NCBI RefSeq assembly: GCF_030817475.1
Contig: NZ_JAUSZJ010000002.1
Coordinates: forward strand, 2,762,501-2,826,500
Source of the DNA: Streptomyces sp. V2I9
GTDB taxonomy: Bacteria; Actinomycetota; Actinomycetes; Streptomycetales; Streptomycetaceae
DNA length: 64,000 nucleotides
Direction: 5' to 3'
Shown: in pieces, positions 35,246 through 43,559 of the stretch
How the letters are laid out: each line of letters begins with the position of its first letter
Numbering within the stretch: the stretch's first letter is position 1
Notes under the pieces: generated by a model
Databases searched by the model: none
What the model was told of the DNA's origin: nothing
What the model saw: only the letters and a program-made list of their open reading frames with translations
Translations under genes and position numbers: made by a program

Positions 35246-35282
35246 TGCGCGACCCGTACAGATTTCTTGTACGGGTCGCGCA
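35246..35282. terminator. Hairpin between the DUF4232 and XRE-DUF397 genes
   Basis: A 15-bp stem (TGCGCGACCCGTACA from 35246 pairing with TGTACGGGTCGCGCA ending 35282) surrounds a short AT-rich loop. It lies 53 nt after the DUF4232 stop and 37 nt before the next start, so it can be a terminator, or a regulatory palindrome for the XRE gene. Confidence 0.65.
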
Positions 35283-35319
35283 TGCGTGAAGTGGGTCCGG
35301 GGGTGGGAGTGGGAACCGT

Positions 35320-36444
35320 ATGCACCCCAGAAAACGACTCCGCAAGAACGCCTCGTCCATGAAGCTCGTGGGCAAGCTCGTGGCCCGGTTTCGCCTCGAA
35401 GCGGGCATGACCCAAGCCGAACTCGCTAGCGCCTCCGGGGTCCAGGAGGACACGATCGCCTCCATCGAGCAGGGCAGACGCTCGCTCGTCCCGGACCTGG
35501 CGGACACGATGGACGACCTGCTGGGTACCAAGGGCGCCTTGTCGACGGCGGTCGAGAACATGCCGGAAGTCGACCTGATTCCGCTGTGGGCCGAGGACTA
35601 CATCGACATGGAACAGGACGCCTCGACGCTGTCCTGGTTCGACAACCAGGTCATTCCGGGCCTGCTCCAGACGAAGGCGTACGCGGAGGCGGTGTTCCGC
35701 AACAGGATTCCGGTCTACAGCCCGGAGGAGATCGAGACCCACACCGCGACGCGGCTCCAGCGTCAGCAGATCCTCCACCGGACGAAGCCGCCGACCACCA
35801 GCATCGTGATCTGGGAACCGGTCCTGATGATGAGGCTCACCTCGGAGGAGGAGCACCGGAAGCAGCTCCGCCACCTGTACGAGATGGCTCAACTGCCGGG
35901 CGTCTGCCTTCAGGTGCTCCCGCTGAGCAGCACGGCCCACGCGGGCCTCGCAGGGCCCTTCATTCTTTTGGAGACCCCGGACCACCAGCGCGTCGCCTAC
36001 ACCGAGACCCAGCGCGGCAGCCAACTGATCACCGACCCGAATGAGGTCAGCATCCTCACTCAGAAATATGCGATGCTGCGAGCCCAGGCGCTCACCCCAG
36101 AAGAGACCCTGCGCCTGCTGGCCCGTTTACTGGGAGAGAACATGAGCACCGCACTGAACTGGTTCAAGTCGAGCCACAGCAGCGACGAGGGCGGCGCGTG
36201 CCTCGAAGTCGCGTACGACTGGCGGAAGTCGAGCTACAGCGGCAGCGATGGCGGCCAGTGCCTCGAAGTCGCTTACGACTGGCAGAAGTCGAGCCACAGC
36301 GGCGACGAGGGCGGGGCCTGCGTCGAGATCGCCGCGCACCCCGCCGCCGTCCACATCCGCGATTCCAAGGACATCGAAGGCCCGACGTTCACCGTCGCGC
36401 CCTCGGCCTGGACGGCGTTCGCCGCCTACGCGGCCACCGCCTGA
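35320..36444 (+). CDS. XRE regulator with DUF5753 and three DUF397 units in one chain
   Basis: 374 residues. HTH_31-type helix-turn-helix at about 12-68 (MTQAELASASGVQEDTIASIEQG), DUF5753 domain at about 90-270 (SWFDNQVIPGLLQTKAYAEAVF, MYEMAQLP-type core), then three 20-residue DUF397 half-units (WxKSSxSxxxGGxC). Normally the regulator and DUF397 are separate genes that overlap at an ATGA, and this protein reads GENMSTALNWFKSS at that joint (ATG at 36142), so the two have become one frame. Either a genuine fusion or a one-base indel. ATG at 35320 follows GGGAG. Confidence 0.85.
   Translation: MHPRKRLRKNASSMKLVGKLVARFRLEAGMTQAELASASGVQEDTIASIEQGRRSLVPDLADTMDDLLGTKGALSTAVENMPEVDLIPLWAEDYIDMEQDASTLSWFDNQVIPGLLQTKAYAEAVFRNRIPVYSPEEIETHTATRLQRQQILHRTKPPTTSIVIWEPVLMMRLTSEEEHRKQLRHLYEMAQLPGVCLQVLPLSSTAHAGLAGPFILLETPDHQRVAYTETQRGSQLITDPNEVSILTQKYAMLRAQALTPEETLRLLARLLGENMSTALNWFKSSHSSDEGGACLEVAYDWRKSSYSGSDGGQCLEVAYDWQKSSHSGDEGGACVEIAAHPAAVHIRDSKDIEGPTFTVAPSAWTAFAAYAATA
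36160..36339 (+). repeat. Three 60-bp in-frame repeats encoding DUF397 half-units
   Basis: Units begin at the Trp codons at 36160, 36220 and 36280, an exact 60-bp period, encoding WFKSSHSSDEGGACLEVAYD, WRKSSYSGSDGGQCLEVAYD and WQKSSHSGDEGGACVEIAAH. Only the third is followed by the rest of the DUF397 domain (RDSKDIEGPTFTVAPSAW). Confidence 0.9.
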
Positions 36445-36478
36445 CCCGCCTGACCCGCCCGCCCCTCCGCCGTACGTC

Positions 36479-37048
36479 TCACGACGCCCGGACCGTCTCG
36501 TAACGGAGCAGCACGACCCCGTTGCCGAAGGTCCGGGTCTCCAACAGCCGGAGCCTCTGCCGCTCCTCCGTGTCCGGGAAGAAGCTGCGGCCCCGGCCGA
36601 GGATGAGGGGGTGGACGTAGATCCGGTACTCGTCGATCAGGTCGTGCCGCCGGAACGACTCCAGCAGGCCCGCGCCGCCGACCACCAGGTCCCCCGAGGC
36701 GGCCTCGCACAGCGCCCGCACCTGCTCGGGGTCGACCTCGTGCAGCAGGGTCGCGTTCGGCCCCACGCTCTCCAGCGTGCGCGAGAACACGAGCTTCGGC
36801 ATCTCCCGCCAGATCCCCGCGAACTCGGCCATCGGCCCCTCGTTCTCCGGGTCCTGATCGGCGGTCGGCCAGAACTCCTCCATCAGCTCATAGGTGACGC
36901 GCCCCTCGACGAAGGCGCCCATCGTGCGGAGGTGGTCGTTGAAGTGCTGGTGCAGCTCCTCGTCCACGGTGTGCCAGTCGATGTCCTGGTCGGGCCCTTC
37001 GAAGTATCCGTCGAGGGAGAGCGAGATGGACGTGACGATCCTGTTCAC
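36479..37048 (-). CDS. Dihydrofolate reductase family protein (RibD C-terminal type)
   Basis: 189 residues of the RibD_C fold: VTSISLSLDGYFEGPDQDIDW at the N-terminus, then LMEEFWPTAD, KLVFSRTLES and GDLVVGGAGLLESFRRHDLIDEYRIYVHPLILGRG, where the GGAG loop binds NADPH. Actinobacterial members are mostly uncharacterised reductases and are rarely true DHFR or riboflavin enzymes. GTG at 37048 follows AGGAG by 6 nt. Confidence 0.83.
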   Translation of the reverse strand: MNRIVTSISLSLDGYFEGPDQDIDWHTVDEELHQHFNDHLRTMGAFVEGRVTYELMEEFWPTADQDPENEGPMAEFAGIWREMPKLVFSRTLESVGPNATLLHEVDPEQVRALCEAASGDLVVGGAGLLESFRRHDLIDEYRIYVHPLILGRGRSFFPDTEERQRLRLLETRTFGNGVVLLRYETVRAS

Positions 37049-37268
37049 AGCGGCTCCTGCCGGATCGGCCCGGTCGCCAGGGGCGGTCCGGGCGGCACGC
37101 AACGGCTTTCGACCCTATGCCCGAGCACTGACAGACCGGGCGAGCCGCGCACGACGGGCGATGGGAAGCGGGCCACGGACGAGACGACGGGCCCTGACGA
37201 TACGTCGCCCGCGATCCGTTCCCCCGGAAGTGAAGGCTCTCGCCCAAGGCGTATGCGCACGGGAAACG

Positions 37269-37300
37269 CGAAGTCCCCGGCCGCACGGCCGGGGACTTCG
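37269..37300 (-). terminator. Terminator after the ricin-type lectin gene
   Basis: A perfect 14-bp stem (CGAAGTCCCCGGCC at 37269-37282 with 37287-37300) and 4-nt loop lies 58 nt past the stop of the lectin gene. Confidence 0.85.
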
Positions 37301-37357
37301 GTGGACTCGCGGTCCGCGTCGCCGCTCAGCCCGGCCGGGCGGCGAGCCCGGTCGCCG

Positions 37358-37918
37358 TCACCAGCTGGTGTTGTCGTTCGCCAGGTGCCAGAGGCGGTCG
37401 GCGCTCGGGTAGGAGGTGTCCAGGTGGAGGGTGTTCCAGCTGCCGTCGTTGTAACGGTTGAGGGTCAGGGCGAGGTCGGTGTCCACCTTGGGCTGCCAGA
37501 TCCACCAGCGGGAGTTGTTGTCGCCCTCCGGACGCAGGACCCAGCGCTGGAGGTCGGACCCGTCGCAGGTGCGTACGACGACCGTGGTGCCGCGCGTGGG
37601 CTTCGCGTCGGCCGGCTGGAGGCACTTGTCGGCGGCCTTGTTCTTGAAGGTCAGCGTGTAGCGGCCGCTCTCCCACTGGCCGCCGACCTCGTCCCAGACC
37701 TCGGTCCTGTGCTTCCACGCCGGGTCGCGCAGGGAGACCGCGACGGCGTTCTCGGCCGTGGCGTCGGCGTACAGCGCGAGGCGGCTTCCGTCGGTCCGGT
37801 TGATCAGGTCCTGGCCGGCGCGATCGGCCGCCGAGGCGCTTCCCGCGCCGAACGGGGCGAGAAGGGCGACCGCGGTTGCGGCCGCGGTGAGGGCGCGGCG
37901 GGGGCGGAACGTGGGCAT
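37358..37918 (-). CDS. Secreted ricin-type beta-trefoil (RICIN) domain protein
   Basis: 186 residues. A Sec signal peptide (MPTFRPRRALTAAATAV, cleavage after ASA near residue 32) precedes a RICIN domain with two QxW-like repeats visible: DKCLQPADAKPTRGTTVVV then CDGSDLQRW, and later TLHLDTSYPSADRLWHL. Probable carbohydrate binding outside the cell; no catalytic domain is attached. ATG at 37918 has AAGGAG 6 nt upstream. Confidence 0.83.
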   Translation of the reverse strand: MPTFRPRRALTAAATAVALLAPFGAGSASAADRAGQDLINRTDGSRLALYADATAENAVAVSLRDPAWKHRTEVWDEVGGQWESGRYTLTFKNKAADKCLQPADAKPTRGTTVVVRTCDGSDLQRWVLRPEGDNNSRWWIWQPKVDTDLALTLNRYNDGSWNTLHLDTSYPSADRLWHLANDNTSW

Positions 37919-38280
37919 CGTTCTCCTTCGATGGCGGTTCTGCGGACACGTCTGACGGCACCGGCCGGAGACGGCCACGGACGAACCGTGGTCGTACCGG
38001 CCGACGCCACGCCGCCCAGCCTGAAGGCCGCGACCGGGACCTGTGAGAGGCCGAGAAGCGCCGGACCAGCCGTACAGCCGCTCTCCCGTCGCTCCGCCTC
38101 CGCTCCGGGACACAGGTCAGCACTGCGGGGAATCGTTTCGGCCCACAGCCACCGGCCCCCCGTACCGGGAGAGGAAGGGACCCGGCCGGGTCCGCACGGA
38201 CGTGTGACCGCCCCGCCGGCCCGTGTCACCTCTGAGGGCGAACGGAGACCGAGCCGGTGCACGGAAACAGGTTCTCGCCC

Positions 38281-38320
38281 GGCCAGGCCAGGCCAGGCCA
38301 GGCCAGGCCAGGCCAGGCAG
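38281..38320. repeat. Pentanucleotide tract (GGCCA)7
   Basis: Seven exact copies of GGCCA (38281-38315) followed by GGCAG end 1 nt before the ATG of the NIPSNAP-like reading frame at 38322. The tract takes the place of a normal ribosome-binding site. Confidence 0.9.
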
Positions 38321-38321
38321 C

Positions 38322-38523
38322 ATGATCACTCGCGTCGTGCGGGACACCCACCGCCTGAGGGAGGTCACGGACTCCGAGCGGTTCGGCCACCGCTGGATGG
38401 AGTTGGCGCGGGCCCACGGCGGCACGCTCCACGGCTGCTTCCTCCCGGCGGAGGGCGCGAGCGACGAGGCCCCGGCGCTGTTCGGCTTCCTCGGCCCGGC
38501 GGCGTACGAGGAGTACGCCGCAC
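38322..38523 (+). pseudogene. NIPSNAP-like gene, truncated at its 3' end
   Basis: The reading frame from ATG 38322 encodes MITRVVRDTHRLREVTDSER then FGHRWMELARAHGGTLHGCF, LPAEGASDEAPALFGFLGP and AAYEEYAA, matching the first 65 or so residues of the NIPSNAP ferredoxin-like fold (typical FGGTHHGYFLPSEG). From about 38523 the sequence is the antisense of the adjacent hydrolase gene and the family's last 35-40 residues are missing. A GGCCA tract sits directly upstream. Probably a decayed gene. Confidence 0.65.
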
Positions 38524-38526
38524 CGG

Positions 38527-39501
38527 TCACGGCCGTCCGGCGCCTGGTCTCTCCCCACGGTTCCGCTCCCCCCGCCGGGCCCACTCCTCCCTCCAGTCCC
38601 GCTCCTCCGGCTCGTCCGGCCGTACGGTCTCCGCCAGCGACGCCAGGATCGGTTCGGCGGCGGCCCAGAGCAGCGCGCCCCCGACGCCCGGCACGATCGT
38701 GCGCCGTGCACCGGGGATACGGGAGACGAGCCGGCGGCCGAGGTCGGGCGAGTGGGAGGCGTCCTCCTCGCCGTACCAGACCTCGACCGGGACGGTGATC
38801 GCGCCGAGGTCGATGGGCCAGCGCCCCATGGCGAGCGCGGTGTCGCGGGCGTACCCGGCGGCGGCGCCCTGCGCGAACCCCTCGTCGAGGGCGCGGCCGT
38901 AGGCTGCGGCGAAGCCGGGGTCCTCGTACACCATGAGGTCGCTCGCCGGGCTCCCGGCCAGGACCATCCGCCGCAGCGCGTCCCCGTCGAACCCGGCGAA
39001 CACCTTCTCCGCGCCGACCGGGTCCTCCGCCACCCGCCCGACCAGGCCCCGCAGGTCGTCGGGGAGCGCGGCGGCGAACTCGGGGGCCGCGACCTCGTCG
39101 GCGGGCGAGACGAGCGCGAGCGCGGAGACGACGCCCGCCGCCGCGCAGGCGAGGGCGAAGGGCGCGCCCTGGGAGTTCCCGAGCATGGCGGGGAGCGGCC
39201 CCAGTCCGCGCAGCTCGGTCAACTCCCTCATGTCGGCGACGAAGTCGGTGTAGGTCCGGTCCGGCGCGGGCGTGGAGACCCCGAGGCCGGGACGGTCCAC
39301 CGAGACCAGCCGGACACCCTCCGTCTCGGCCGCCCCCGCCCCGATGCCGAGCCACCGGCTGGTCCCGGCGCCGGGGGAGAGCAGCACGGGCAGCCCGTCC
39401 TCCGGCCCCCACTCGGCCCAGCCGAGCACCCTCCCGTCGGAGAGGCGGGTGGTTCCGAGACGGGAGGGATCATCGACGAACAAACTCATGCCCGACATCA
39501 T
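38527..39501 (-). CDS. Alpha/beta hydrolase
   Basis: 324 residues. The nucleophile elbow is GNSQG (Ser in LGNSQGAPFALACA, near 121), with an oxyanion region LLSPGAGTSRW and later Asp/His candidates (YGEEDASHSPDLG). Such esterase-like proteins have broad substrates. ATG at 39501 (or 39498) follows GGGTGG by about 8 nt; an ATG at 39489 has no ribosome site. The C-terminus is Arg/Glu-rich and abuts the truncated NIPSNAP frame. It is convergent with that remnant, and the frame upstream of 39501 belongs to no known domain. Confidence 0.78.
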   Translation of the reverse strand: MMSGMSLFVDDPSRLGTTRLSDGRVLGWAEWGPEDGLPVLLSPGAGTSRWLGIGAGAAETEGVRLVSVDRPGLGVSTPAPDRTYTDFVADMRELTELRGLGPLPAMLGNSQGAPFALACAAAGVVSALALVSPADEVAAPEFAAALPDDLRGLVGRVAEDPVGAEKVFAGFDGDALRRMVLAGSPASDLMVYEDPGFAAAYGRALDEGFAQGAAAGYARDTALAMGRWPIDLGAITVPVEVWYGEEDASHSPDLGRRLVSRIPGARRTIVPGVGGALLWAAAEPILASLAETVRPDEPEERDWREEWARRGERNRGERPGAGRP

Positions 39502-39555
39502 TAACGAGCCACCCCCTCCCTGCACCGGCTTTAGGACCTCGGGCACGTCGCCCTG

Positions 39556-40212
39556 TCAGGAGGTCTGCCGGGTGACGCCGCTCGCGGGTACGTCGACGAC
39601 GCGGGCGAGGGCGTCGAGGACGGGCCCGGCGAGGTGCTCGGGCAGGTGGAGCGGGGCCCAATCGGCGGCCAGGTCAAGGAAATCGACGAGATCGCGCTCG
39701 ACCCCGTCCAGCAGCCGACGTGACTCGGGGACGGACGACTCGATCACCGGGCCGTCGCTCCGCTCGACGTCCACGACCCATCGGACGGAGTCCCCGGACC
39801 GTTCCACGACCGGGTCGGGGGCGTGTCCGAAAAAGGCCCATCCGGTGCCGTCGAGAACGGCGTACGCGTCCCGCCAGTCCTCCAGCCCTCCGCAGCAGCC
39901 GGGCACCAGCGTGGTACCGGTCGAACGGTCCACGACCCGCAGGCCCCCGGAGGCGAAGAGGTTCTCGAACGTCAACAGGCCGTGCAGGAAGGAGTCGAGG
40001 GGGTCGGCGGGACGCGGCGGGCGGTCGTCCCCCGAGGCGGGATCGGGGTCGATGTCGTTGCAGCCGGCGATGAGCATCAGCGCCGTCCCGACCTCGGCGG
40101 ACGTGAGCGTCCCGCTCAGCGCCAGGAACCCCGGCGGCGTGCACGCGGCGACGGGCCAGAGGGAGAAGTCACCGGGGGTGCCGAGTTCCAGGACGGGCTG
40201 CATCACGATCAT
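39556..40212 (-). CDS. Hypothetical protein
   Basis: 218 residues, soluble, no domain recognised. N-terminal MQPVLELGTPGDFSLWPVAACTP suggests a beta-rich start; later GWAFFGHAPDPVVERSGDSVRW and LLDGVERDLVDFLDLAADWAP may form strands and helices of a SMI1/Sufu-like accessory protein, though this is only a shape impression. ATG at 40212 is taken; an in-frame ATG at 40203 is possible; neither has a clear ribosome site. Divergent from the DUF4253 gene across an array of 50-bp repeats. Confidence 0.55.
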   Translation of the reverse strand: MIVMQPVLELGTPGDFSLWPVAACTPPGFLALSGTLTSAEVGTALMLIAGCNDIDPDPASGDDRPPRPADPLDSFLHGLLTFENLFASGGLRVVDRSTGTTLVPGCCGGLEDWRDAYAVLDGTGWAFFGHAPDPVVERSGDSVRWVVDVERSDGPVIESSVPESRRLLDGVERDLVDFLDLAADWAPLHLPEHLAGPVLDALARVVDVPASGVTRQTS

Positions 40213-40256
40213 GCGCCGAGTGTTCCGGGTTCCCGACGGCCCCGCACGGGCTTTAC

Positions 40257-40385
40257 GGCGTCCACCGCGCAGGGGCCTCACGCCGTCCACCGTGCACGAC
40301 GTGTGTGCCGTCCACCGCGCACGGGCTCCGTGCCGTCCGCCGTGCGTGACGTGTGTGCCGTCCACCGCGCACGGGCTTCCCGGCG
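40257..40385. repeat. Tandem 50-bp repeat, about 2.6 copies
   Basis: TCCACCGCGC lies at 40261, 40311 and 40361, an exact 50-bp period, with GACGTGTGTGCCG at 40298 and 40348 and CACGGGCT following the second and third. The array is between two divergent genes. Confidence 0.85.
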
Positions 40386-40459
40386 GCCGCCGCCTCCCGC
40401 ACCGGCTCCAGGGACCGCCGCCCCGGAGGCTGTCGGTGCCGCCGCCTAGGCTCCCCACC

Positions 40460-41302
40460 ATGGCGACGCTCCCGAACCCCCTGCCCGACCCGGCCGCCTC
40501 CGGCCTGGACCTCCCGCCCGGCTCCCTGGTGGACGCCACGCTGGACGGCCCCTGGCCCGAACCGCTGCTCTGGTACGCGGACGGCCCGGCCGAACTGCGC
40601 GACTGGGCGCGGCTGCGGGACGCCGGGCGGCGCGTCGGGCTGCTGCCGGTGCTGGTCACGTGCGGCCGGCGCGACCAGTGGCCCGAGGAGTGGGACCTCT
40701 CCCCGGACAGCGCCTCGTACCCCGGCGACCACGACGCGGAAGAGGTCCTGGCGGGCTACCGGACCGGCTCCGTGGCGGACGAGCCCGACGACGGCCCGGA
40801 CGCCCACGAGCACGGCGAGGACCGCTCCGGCGCCGACGCGGGTGCCGGCCTCCGGCCGGGCCTCGCGCCCGTCCCCGTGCGGGAGGCCGCCGAGGACGCG
40901 GACACGACGGCCGAGGGCCTCGCGGGCGTCGTCGCCGCCGACGCGGACCTATGGCTCGGCGAGACCCGGATGGCCCTCGTCCCGGCCCGCCGCAGCGCCG
41001 ACATACCCGCGGCGATCGGCTGGTCGGGGGCGGTGAACCACGAGAACGACGTGGCCCGGCTCTGTGCGGTGCTCCGCTCCTGGGAGGACCGGTACGACGC
41101 GCGGGTCGTGGTGCTCGGCTTCGACACGATGATCGTCTCCGTGGGCCGCCCGCCCGGGACGATCGAGGAGGCCCGCGCACTGGCCGCCGAGCACTACGCG
41201 TTCTGCCCCGACACCATCGACCAGGCCCCGCCGCACGACATCGACCTGTACGCGGAGAAGGCCGTGCTCAACCAGGAAGCGTGGTCGTTCTGGTGGGACT
41301 GA
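40460..41302 (+). CDS. DUF4253 family protein
   Basis: 280 residues. The C-terminal 130 residues hold the DUF4253 core: WLGETRMALVPARRSADIPA, GWSGAVNHENDVARLCAVLRSWEDRYDARVV (motif with HxNDxA), and HYAFCPDTIDQ ending LNQEAWSFWWD. The middle (about 100-165) is Asp/Glu/Gly/Ala-rich. DUF4253 proteins are of unknown function; some are found beside toxin genes. ATG at 40460 is preceded by no strong Shine-Dalgarno. Confidence 0.78.
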   Translation: MATLPNPLPDPAASGLDLPPGSLVDATLDGPWPEPLLWYADGPAELRDWARLRDAGRRVGLLPVLVTCGRRDQWPEEWDLSPDSASYPGDHDAEEVLAGYRTGSVADEPDDGPDAHEHGEDRSGADAGAGLRPGLAPVPVREAAEDADTTAEGLAGVVAADADLWLGETRMALVPARRSADIPAAIGWSGAVNHENDVARLCAVLRSWEDRYDARVVVLGFDTMIVSVGRPPGTIEEARALAAEHYAFCPDTIDQAPPHDIDLYAEKAVLNQEAWSFWWD

Positions 41303-41381
41303 GCACGCCGGGACGGCGTGCGGCAGGACAGCCGACACCACCCAGCGGACAGCGCACAACAGTCAGCGGACAGCGCCTCCG

Positions 41382-41421
41382 GGCACGACGGAACGTGGCA
41401 CGACGGAACGTGGCACGACGG
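41382..41421. repeat. 15-bp tandem repeat upstream of the 692-codon gene
   Basis: GGCACGACGGAACGT occurs twice in tandem, then GGCACGACGGGACAG as a degenerate third copy, ending 11 nt before the ATG at 41433. The third copy supplies ACAGGA, the likely ribosome site. Confidence 0.8.
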
Positions 41422-41432
41422 GACAGGACACG

Positions 41433-43511
41433 ATGAGTACGGGCAACAGCAGTGCGAGCGGGCAGCGGTCGGACCTCAGCAGGATCAAGACATGGTGGCG
41501 CACCCTGGGCGGCGACCGTTTCGCCGTTCTCCCGCCGCCGACGCGCAGCCGCTACACGCAGTCGGACGGCCACGAGGACGCGGCGGAGATGTTCGCGGTC
41601 CGGGGCATCCCCACCGACACCTCCTTCGCGTACTGGCACTGGCAGTCCCAGGACGCCTTCGACCGCACCGGCGAACTGACCGGCGAGCTGTACCTGCACT
41701 GGGGCGGCGACCACGCCACGGTCACCGCCGGCCTGGGCGAGGGCCCCGACGGCTACCGGATCGTCAACGGCGGCCCGCAGGGCGCGTTCCGGCTGGACAA
41801 GGTCACGGCGGTGGACGCCGACGGGCTGCCCGACCCGCGGGACGAGGCAGGGATACGCCAGTTCCTCGCCCGGATCGACGCACCCCGCCCCCGCGCCGTC
41901 CCGCCGGTCGAGCTGACCGCCGCCGAGGAGCGCTGGCTGCACGACCGGCTGGCCGGGCCCGTGGAATTGGCCGGTGCGGAGGGCTTCGTCACGGCGCTGG
42001 AAGACCGGGCGGCCCTGACGGAGGAGGAAACGACCCGGCTCCTGGCCCTCTGGCAGCAGGAGTACGCCGGGAGCCCCAGCTCCTGGCGCGGCTGGCGGCC
42101 CCTGCTGTCCGCCCTGCTGCGCCACGGTCACCCGGCGGCCCGGGAAACGGCCGACCTCATCGGTCCCGCGTCCTCGGACCATCTCGCAGATCACCCCTGC
42201 GAGCGGTCGGAGCACGCCCTGCGGGCCCGGGCCCGGGCCGGTCACCTGGCCGCGATCCCCGGGTGGTTCCGGGTGCACCGGGCGCTGCACCAGCCGGACC
42301 CGGTCCTCACCGCCCGCGACCTCTGCGGGGAACTGACCGCCCGCGACACCCCGGAGGGCTCCACAGCCCGCCTGTTCACCGTGCTCCTGGGCGCGATCAC
42401 CGACGATCGGCGCGCCTGTACGCCGACCGGAGGCGGGGAACATTCCGACCGCGCCGCCGCCGACGCACTCCAGCGGCTCGCCACGGTCCGGTTCGCCACG
42501 GACGACCGTCTGCCGCACGCGCTGCGGGTGGCCGCCGCGCAGGCGGCGCACGACCGGGTCGCCCATGTCCGGGAGGACGCCGCCCGGCTGGGCCCCGCCT
42601 ACACGGACCTCACCGGGGCCACCGCCGCCGACGCCCTCGCCGCCGCCGACCGGTACGAGGCCGCCCGCGACGACCTGCTCTCCGGCACCGGACCCGACCT
42701 GACCGGCTACGAGGGCGCCCTCGGCGACCTCTACCACCGCTACCGCACCCTCTCGCCCGGCGACGTCCGGTGGCTGCGCGCCCGGGTGGCCGACCCGTCC
42801 ACCGGCGTCCAGGGCATCGCCTTCTGCCTGGAGCTGCTGTACGCCCACGGCGAGGCCACCGGGGACGACCTCGAAGTGCTGCTGCCGCGCTGGAAGAAGG
42901 AGCTGACCAAGCAGTACCGCACGACGTACACCGAGTGGCGCCACCCGCTCGTCACCCTCACCTGCCTCGCCCTCGACCTGGACCACCCGGTCGCCGCCGA
43001 TCTCCTGGCCTGGTGGGCGAAGCCCAAGCCGCTGTGGAAGAACCCGGTCCGGCTGCTGACCCACCTCGGCGCGCCGGACGAGGCGAAGGCCGCCGAACTG
43101 TGGGAGTTCATCGTCGCGGGCGAGCACGACACCGGGCACCTGATGACCTGGGTGCTGCTCCGCGCCCGCCTCGACTCCACGCACCCGCTCCTCGTCGCGG
43201 AGCGGCTGATCGGTACGCCGGGAGTCCGCGACTACGTCCTGCACCGCGTCCTGATCGGGGTGGCCGACCCCGCCCAGCCGCTCTGGCACTACGCGATCGA
43301 CCCGCGCAGCCACAGCTGGTGGCGGCGCGCCCAGGAGGTGGCGGACGACCCCCGGCTCTCCGACGCGGCCCGCGCCATCGGCCTGAAGGCGGCCCGTGAC
43401 CACTACGTCCTGCGCTACCCGGACCAGGTCCGCCCGGAGCTCACGGAAGGGGAATCGGCGGAGGCCCGCGCCTGGGCGGAGGCACGCGCCGGCCGGACCG
43501 CCGCGGACTGA
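41433..43511 (+). CDS. Large hypothetical protein with HEAT-like helices
   Basis: 692 residues, soluble, streptomycete-specific by appearance. An N-terminal unit of about 135 residues (TWWRTLGGDRFAVLPPPTRS, ELYLHWGGDHATVTAGLGEG) is followed by about 550 residues of helical pairs rich in Arg/Ala/Leu with regular spacing, reminiscent of HEAT or TPR solenoids. No catalytic motif was recognised. ATG at 41433 follows AGGA. Followed 48 nt later by a small membrane protein gene in the same direction. Confidence 0.6.
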   Translation: MSTGNSSASGQRSDLSRIKTWWRTLGGDRFAVLPPPTRSRYTQSDGHEDAAEMFAVRGIPTDTSFAYWHWQSQDAFDRTGELTGELYLHWGGDHATVTAGLGEGPDGYRIVNGGPQGAFRLDKVTAVDADGLPDPRDEAGIRQFLARIDAPRPRAVPPVELTAAEERWLHDRLAGPVELAGAEGFVTALEDRAALTEEETTRLLALWQQEYAGSPSSWRGWRPLLSALLRHGHPAARETADLIGPASSDHLADHPCERSEHALRARARAGHLAAIPGWFRVHRALHQPDPVLTARDLCGELTARDTPEGSTARLFTVLLGAITDDRRACTPTGGGEHSDRAAADALQRLATVRFATDDRLPHALRVAAAQAAHDRVAHVREDAARLGPAYTDLTGATAADALAAADRYEAARDDLLSGTGPDLTGYEGALGDLYHRYRTLSPGDVRWLRARVADPSTGVQGIAFCLELLYAHGEATGDDLEVLLPRWKKELTKQYRTTYTEWRHPLVTLTCLALDLDHPVAADLLAWWAKPKPLWKNPVRLLTHLGAPDEAKAAELWEFIVAGEHDTGHLMTWVLLRARLDSTHPLLVAERLIGTPGVRDYVLHRVLIGVADPAQPLWHYAIDPRSHSWWRRAQEVADDPRLSDAARAIGLKAARDHYVLRYPDQVRPELTEGESAEARAWAEARAGRTAAD

Positions 43512-43559
43512 GTCCCCGTACTCATGCGGGAGGCCGCCGCCGGAGGTTGACTCGTCCAC

